A DNA stretch of 10,441 nucleotides from Oscillospiraceae bacterium (GTDB lineage: Bacteria; Bacillota; Clostridia; Oscillospirales; Ruminococcaceae), in assembly GCA_028694405.1 (NCBI GenBank), contig JAQUTM010000070.1, positions 1 to 10,441 of the forward strand, given 5' to 3'. Every line of letters starts with the position of its first letter. Within the stretch, counting starts at the first letter, position 1. This document shows positions 6,960 through 10,441 of the stretch, piece after piece. The translations under genes were made by a program, and so were the position numbers. The notes under the pieces are model-generated. The model was not told the DNA's origin. It saw nothing but the letters and a program-made list of their open reading frames with translations, and made no database searches.

Positions 6960-8408
6960 CTATGCATTTAACCAACGGTTCAGCTGTCTTTGCTTTTCTG
7001 CTATCACCGTTTCAATTCCGGCCTCCTCCAGCTCTGCAAGAAAACGGGGTAATGCATCTTGCGGGTCTAAATAGCCGCTCATCAATGCCTCATGATATTT
7101 ATCTACTACGGCTAAGCAACGGTTTACCGCTGTTTGTACCGGAACAGAATTAAAAACAAACCCCATAGCAGGGGAGCGGATTGCGCCTTTTGTAGGCAGC
7201 TTTTCCACCTCTTTTTCAGGCAGGCGCCATGTGCTTGCAACTACACGGTTGGGCCACGCCCACGGTATTGTACTCCACTCGTCTTGGGGTAAATCTTGCT
7301 TGTTTGTAACGGTATTTTTATCTAAGCGCACATAGTCTGTATTTTCTTCTCCATAAATACACAAATCTGCTGCCGCCTGCTCTGTGTACAACAGTTCTAA
7401 TAACTGCAGCGCCTGTTGCTTATACTGGCTGGTAGGAGACACACACCACCCCAAGTTGACAGAAGAACTGTTGGCGATAGGCTCACTCAACACAAAAGGT
7501 ACCAGCTCTTGCCCTACCGAACGGATAGAAGCGCTAATATTGTTGTCGCTGATTCGCGTAAAAAAGCCAAACCCATTGTACAAATTCATCATGCGGGCGG
7601 CGGCTTCATCGGTAAAAATAATGTCCTTTAAAATGAGATCTTCCTCATACCACTGGTGCATAAATTGGCACATTTGTGCATACTGCTCGCTTGCAAACAA
7701 GTTCTCTATGGTGGTGCCCTTATTATTTAACAGTACCCCTAAATTGTCTCCCAAGGGGTCTTGTCCCAGCGTTTGATGCACTTGACCAAAATGACCCACT
7801 ACGGGTATCATATCGGGAAACTGCTCTTTTACTTGTAACAATACTTCGTGCAGTTCTTCCCAAGTATCAATTTCTGCGGGGTTAATCCCCATCTGCTGTA
7901 CAATGTCTGCACGGGCCAAAAAGCCTTTGCTGTAGTTGACATGATTATTGGCAGGTACAGCATATGTAGCGCCTTCTATCTGTACACATGACCACACCTC
8001 ACTGGGCACATTACGCGTTATACCGGAATAGTTTTTCAGTTGTCCGTCTAAGGGGTATACATAACCTTCCTCTACATAATTAGATAAGGTCTCTAAATTT
8101 ATATAACAAAAAAGGTCAGGTGCATTGTTTAGTAAAAGTTGTTGAGCCGCAACATCTTTATATTGAATTAACGACGCTTGCTCCAATTCAACAGAAAACC
8201 CCAACTCTTTTTGTGTTATGGCACTTAAAGCTCGGCTTATCCGTTGGCACGCCTCTTCCCCGGAGGACCCTACTGTCAACAGCCGCAGCGTTACAGGGGA
8301 CTTCTGCGCTGTATCAGAAACGTCTGATACGCTTGCGCAGCCCGCCAACACCAAGCACAGCAAAACACCATATATGCAAATTTTCCATAGCCGCTTTTTT
8401 GTCAACAT
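6960..8408 (-). CDS. Lipoprotein extracellular solute-binding protein, ABC family 1
   Basis: This is a 482-residue protein with a lipoprotein signal: basic MLTKKRLWK, a hydrophobic stretch, then lipobox LVLAGC with Cys24 as the lipidation site, followed by a Ser/Asp linker. The mature part (VTLRLLTVGSSGEEACQRI, AAQQLLLNNAPDLFCY, GYVYPLDGQLKNY, GATYAVPANNHVNY, DTWEELHEVLLQVKE) has the layout of carbohydrate-binding proteins of the CUT1 class. The long C-terminal part with WAWPNRV and AMGFVFNSVPVQTAV resembles the LplA/DUF3502 subgroup, which is a tentative match. The role is sugar capture outside the membrane. Three tandem ATGs occur (8414, 8411, 8408); GAGG at 8419-8416 is correctly spaced only for the third, so 8408 is preferred. 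It follows the response regulator by 69 bases, yet no CUT1 permeases follow it. They may be upstream of the window, or the protein may serve as a sensing partner of the kinase. Confidence 0.88.
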   Translation of the reverse strand: MLTKKRLWKICIYGVLLCLVLAGCASVSDVSDTAQKSPVTLRLLTVGSSGEEACQRISRALSAITQKELGFSVELEQASLIQYKDVAAQQLLLNNAPDLFCYINLETLSNYVEEGYVYPLDGQLKNYSGITRNVPSEVWSCVQIEGATYAVPANNHVNYSKGFLARADIVQQMGINPAEIDTWEELHEVLLQVKEQFPDMIPVVGHFGQVHQTLGQDPLGDNLGVLLNNKGTTIENLFASEQYAQMCQFMHQWYEEDLILKDIIFTDEAAARMMNLYNGFGFFTRISDNNISASIRSVGQELVPFVLSEPIANSSSVNLGWCVSPTSQYKQQALQLLELLYTEQAAADLCIYGEENTDYVRLDKNTVTNKQDLPQDEWSTIPWAWPNRVVASTWRLPEKEVEKLPTKGAIRSPAMGFVFNSVPVQTAVNRCLAVVDKYHEALMSGYLDPQDALPRFLAELEEAGIETVIAEKQRQLNRWLNA

Positions 8409-8477
8409 CATCATACCTCTTTTGCAATTACTTTTACTACCATAAAACCGAATAGTATTGTAAGATTTCAGACCTTT

Positions 8478-10061
8478 CTAGGTTTCCTCTGTGCCCTGCC
8501 GTTCTTCCTGGGGTGTAACACCACGCACTTTTTTGTAAGTAAACGAAAAATGAGAAAAGTTACAATACCCTACCTTTGCCGCAATAAAACTGACGGGTAA
8601 GGTAGTTGTTTGCAGCAGCACCTTTGCCTCTTCCATTTTTTGGTGCACTACATATTCTTTTAAAGACCACCCTGTCTCCTTTTTAAAAATGCGCGTAAGA
8701 TAATCCGGATTCAGGTGAACATACTCTGCAAGCTCATCGCGCCGCAGCTCATTTTCCAAATGCTCGTCTATGTAGCGGCGCACCTTTGCAACAACCGCCT
8801 TTTGGTCCTCAACAGGTGCCGGAGCAAAAAAGTGAGAAGCTACATGCCGCAAAAACTGCTTCATAGAGTCCACCGATTTCATGGCATTACGATAAAGCTC
8901 CAAATCAGCAGGCTCATGAAACATTTGATGCATCTTATCTTCGCTTCCCTCAATGGCGTGGTAAACCATCTGCATAAAATCTTGATAAAAAATTCGCAGC
9001 GCCGAGCTGTCCAGCTGGCCGTTTTCTGACAGCTTATCCAAAAGGTCACACCCCTCTTTTTCCATAGCCTCGGTGTAACCCTCTTTTAAAAGTGTGTACC
9101 AGCTGCGAATTTGCGGTACTCGAAAAGTATGCGGTACCCGCGCTTTTTCCTCGCGCACAAACACGCCTGCGTGTAGAGATACATTATCCTCCCGCATAGC
9201 AATAAGCTTTTCCCACCTACTAGGCATACAGTTAACCTCTAAAGGTCCGTCCAAATAACAGGCCACCGTACAGTGCATATACTCTGTTAAAACGCTTTCT
9301 AAAAACATCAGCTGGCGCACTACGCTCTCCAGAGGCATTTCTTCGCCTTGGGCACTTTGCAGCACCAAAGCACAGCAGTCTTCCTGCATCATATAGGCAA
9401 CTACAGACAGTTCTGCATGAGGTTCAAATATTTCTGTAGCCATGTTTCCCAGTGCTACCGCTAAAAGTGTACCGTCCAGCTTTTCTGTTGTCTCCCACCG
9501 CAAAGGGTGAATCATTACCAAATACCCGTCCAGCTCTCGCATTGGCATAATTCCAAGCTTTTCCAGCGTAGCTACATCTCGTGTATTGGGCTGTTTGTAT
9601 AAAAAATTACGCAAAACATTCGCAATAATAGCTGTTTCTTGTTGGTAAAAAGCTTTTCCCATTTGCTGCAACTCGCTTTGTTCGCGCCCGTTCCACACGT
9701 CTTGCACAGCTTTTTCCACCACTTGCTTAATCTCCCAGTACGGAGCCGGTTGAATAATATAATCAAAACCGCCCAACCGCACTGCCTCCTGCGCATAATT
9801 AAATTTTGCGTGTGCCGTTAAAAAAATGCAGCGCGTTTCCATTTTTTGTTCACGCATCCAAGCTAACAGCTGCAAACCGTTTTCCATGGGCATTTCAATA
9901 TCGCAAAGCATGATATCCGGCTCCTGTGCCTTTAAACATGCCTTTGCATCTATGGCATTAAACGCAGTATCTACCCGCGTAAAGCCCATAGCTTTCCAGT
10001 TTATGCCGGCCTTTAAACCTTCTACTACACTCATCTGGTCATCTACAATCAACAAATTCAT
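8478..10061 (-). CDS. Response regulator with AraC-type DNA-binding domain (YesN-like)
   Basis: This is a 527-residue transcription regulator. Residues 1-120 form a receiver domain: D7-D8 acidic pocket, D54 phospho-acceptor in MLCDIEMP, and T82 in FLTAHA. The conserved Lys before the loop proline is replaced by Q104 (DYIIQPAPY), a variant also known in clostridial YesN-like proteins. Residues about 120-420 are a poorly conserved linker domain. From about 423 the AraC/XylS domain has two helix-turn-helix units (DELAEYVHLNPDYLTRIFKKETG and the segment ending GYCNFSHFSFTYKKVRGVTP). It probably activates the downstream transport and sulfatase genes when phosphorylated by the partner kinase. The ATG overlaps the kinase stop (ATGA, 10058-10061), indicating translational coupling; GAGGAG at 10073-10078 is its ribosome site. 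The regulated promoter is not visible in the window. Confidence 0.94.
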   Translation of the reverse strand: MNLLIVDDQMSVVEGLKAGINWKAMGFTRVDTAFNAIDAKACLKAQEPDIMLCDIEMPMENGLQLLAWMREQKMETRCIFLTAHAKFNYAQEAVRLGGFDYIIQPAPYWEIKQVVEKAVQDVWNGREQSELQQMGKAFYQQETAIIANVLRNFLYKQPNTRDVATLEKLGIMPMRELDGYLVMIHPLRWETTEKLDGTLLAVALGNMATEIFEPHAELSVVAYMMQEDCCALVLQSAQGEEMPLESVVRQLMFLESVLTEYMHCTVACYLDGPLEVNCMPSRWEKLIAMREDNVSLHAGVFVREEKARVPHTFRVPQIRSWYTLLKEGYTEAMEKEGCDLLDKLSENGQLDSSALRIFYQDFMQMVYHAIEGSEDKMHQMFHEPADLELYRNAMKSVDSMKQFLRHVASHFFAPAPVEDQKAVVAKVRRYIDEHLENELRRDELAEYVHLNPDYLTRIFKKETGWSLKEYVVHQKMEEAKVLLQTTTLPVSFIAAKVGYCNFSHFSFTYKKVRGVTPQEERQGTEET

Positions 10062-10441
10062 GATGTCTTTTTCTCCTCTTCTTCTATAGGCAAAAACAAT
10101 TCGATGCGTGCTCCTCCGGTTTTGCTGTTGGCAAAGGCTACTGCCATATTTTTACCATAAAGCAGCTGCAAACGTCTTACGGTATTAGCCAGCCCCACAT
10201 GTTGACCGTTTTTTTCCTGCGGAGCCCTCTTATTTAAGCTTTCCAGCTGCCGGGGTGTAAAGCCCGGTCCGTTATCTGTAACCATTATATTTGCAAGCAC
10301 ACCGCCGTCCATCTCCAAACGTCGTGCAGTTATGGTTATGCGCAAAACCTCATTGTCCTTCACGCCATATTTAATGCTGTTTTCCACCAAAGACAAAATA
10401 GACACTGGCGGAACGGGTAACGCTCTTAGCCTATTATCCGT
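10058..10441 (-). CDS. Sensor histidine kinase, C-terminal ATPase end (N-terminus beyond window)
   Basis: This frame is open from the right edge for 127 residues, beginning TDNRLRALPVPPVSILSLVENSIKYG. The N-box (VENSIKYG) and preceding PPVSILSL match the HATPase domain of YesM-type (His_kinase family) kinases. MVTDNGPGF is the G1 box and GLANTVRRLQLLYG the G2 box, so the ATP-binding site is intact in the part seen. The phospho-accepting histidine, HAMP and extracellular sensing domains lie outside the window. Such kinases sense extracellular sugars or binding proteins and phosphorylate an AraC-type regulator; the partner here is the overlapping gene downstream. The ATG-like start at 10405 inside the frame is an internal GTG, not the true start, because the homology continues upstream of it. 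The tail EEEEKKTS is charged and overlaps the regulator by four bases. Confidence 0.92.
   Translation of the reverse strand, partial: TDNRLRALPVPPVSILSLVENSIKYGVKDNEVLRITITARRLEMDGGVLANIMVTDNGPGFTPRQLESLNKRAPQEKNGQHVGLANTVRRLQLLYGKNMAVAFANSKTGGARIELFLPIEEEEKKTS
10073..10078 (-). promoter_or_regulatory. Ribosome binding site of the response regulator, inside kinase gene
   Basis: GAGGAG sits 11 bases before the regulator ATG, within the last codons of the kinase (the run of Glu and Lys codons). With the four-base ATGA overlap this indicates coupled translation of the two-component pair. Confidence 0.6.

Noticed and set aside
6889..6975. Longer GH43 start at 6975
   Set aside because: It would overlap the binding-protein gene and add 29 residues unlike the family. 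A good ribosome site lies before 6888.
8415..8477. Possible promoter between the regulator and the binding-protein gene
   Set aside because: A TACAAT-like box is present, but no convincing -35 element lies at the right distance and no terminator precedes it.
1..10441. Mobile element, CRISPR array, toxin-antitoxin or defence system
   Set aside because: No transposase, recombinase, terminal repeats, spaced repeats or small paired genes were found. All coding content is accounted for by regulation, transport and glycan enzymes.

Overview
The window looks like chromosomal DNA from an anaerobic, gut-type Firmicute (Clostridia). The base composition is moderate to low in GC, ribosome binding sites are strong AGGAG/GAGGAG, and there is a YesM/YesN-style two-component pair followed by a lipoprotein binding protein of the CUT1 ABC class. 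The organism assignment is inferred from gene types only. Every gene lies on the minus strand with short gaps, so transcription runs from the right end to the left and the block could be one long carbohydrate-use operon. There is no RNA gene, CRISPR array or insertion sequence, and no gene-free stretch above about 70 bases.

In transcription order the layout is as follows. At 10441-10058 is the C-terminal ATPase end of a sensor histidine kinase, cut by the window edge. It overlaps by four bases an AraC-type response regulator (10061-8478). Next come a lipoprotein solute-binding protein (8408-6960), a family-43 glycoside hydrolase (6888-5461), a complete sulfatase (5425-3917), and a second sulfatase (3893-2640) that stops before its usual C-terminal region. 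Directly abutting that is a headless C-terminal piece of a different ABC sugar-binding protein (2646-2065), then an RbsC-type ABC permease (2015-960). A third sulfatase (894-1) runs off the left edge.

The working picture is a locus for a sulfated, pentose- or galactose-containing glycan. The two-component system would sense a sugar signal, ABC transport would import sulfated oligosaccharides, and cytoplasmic sulfatases plus a cytoplasmic GH43 would strip sulfate and cleave glycosidic bonds. None of the three sulfatases nor the GH43 has a signal peptide, which supports import before desulfation. All three sulfatases carry the C-x-P-S-R signature, so they need an anaerobic sulfatase-maturating radical-SAM enzyme, which is not in the window.

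The most unusual spot is about 2640-2655, where a sulfatase loses its tail exactly where a binding protein loses its head. This is either a real deletion or an assembly join. It probably explains why no ABC ATPase is seen next to the permease, because one may lie in the missing stretch. I see no convincing new defence or mobile system here.
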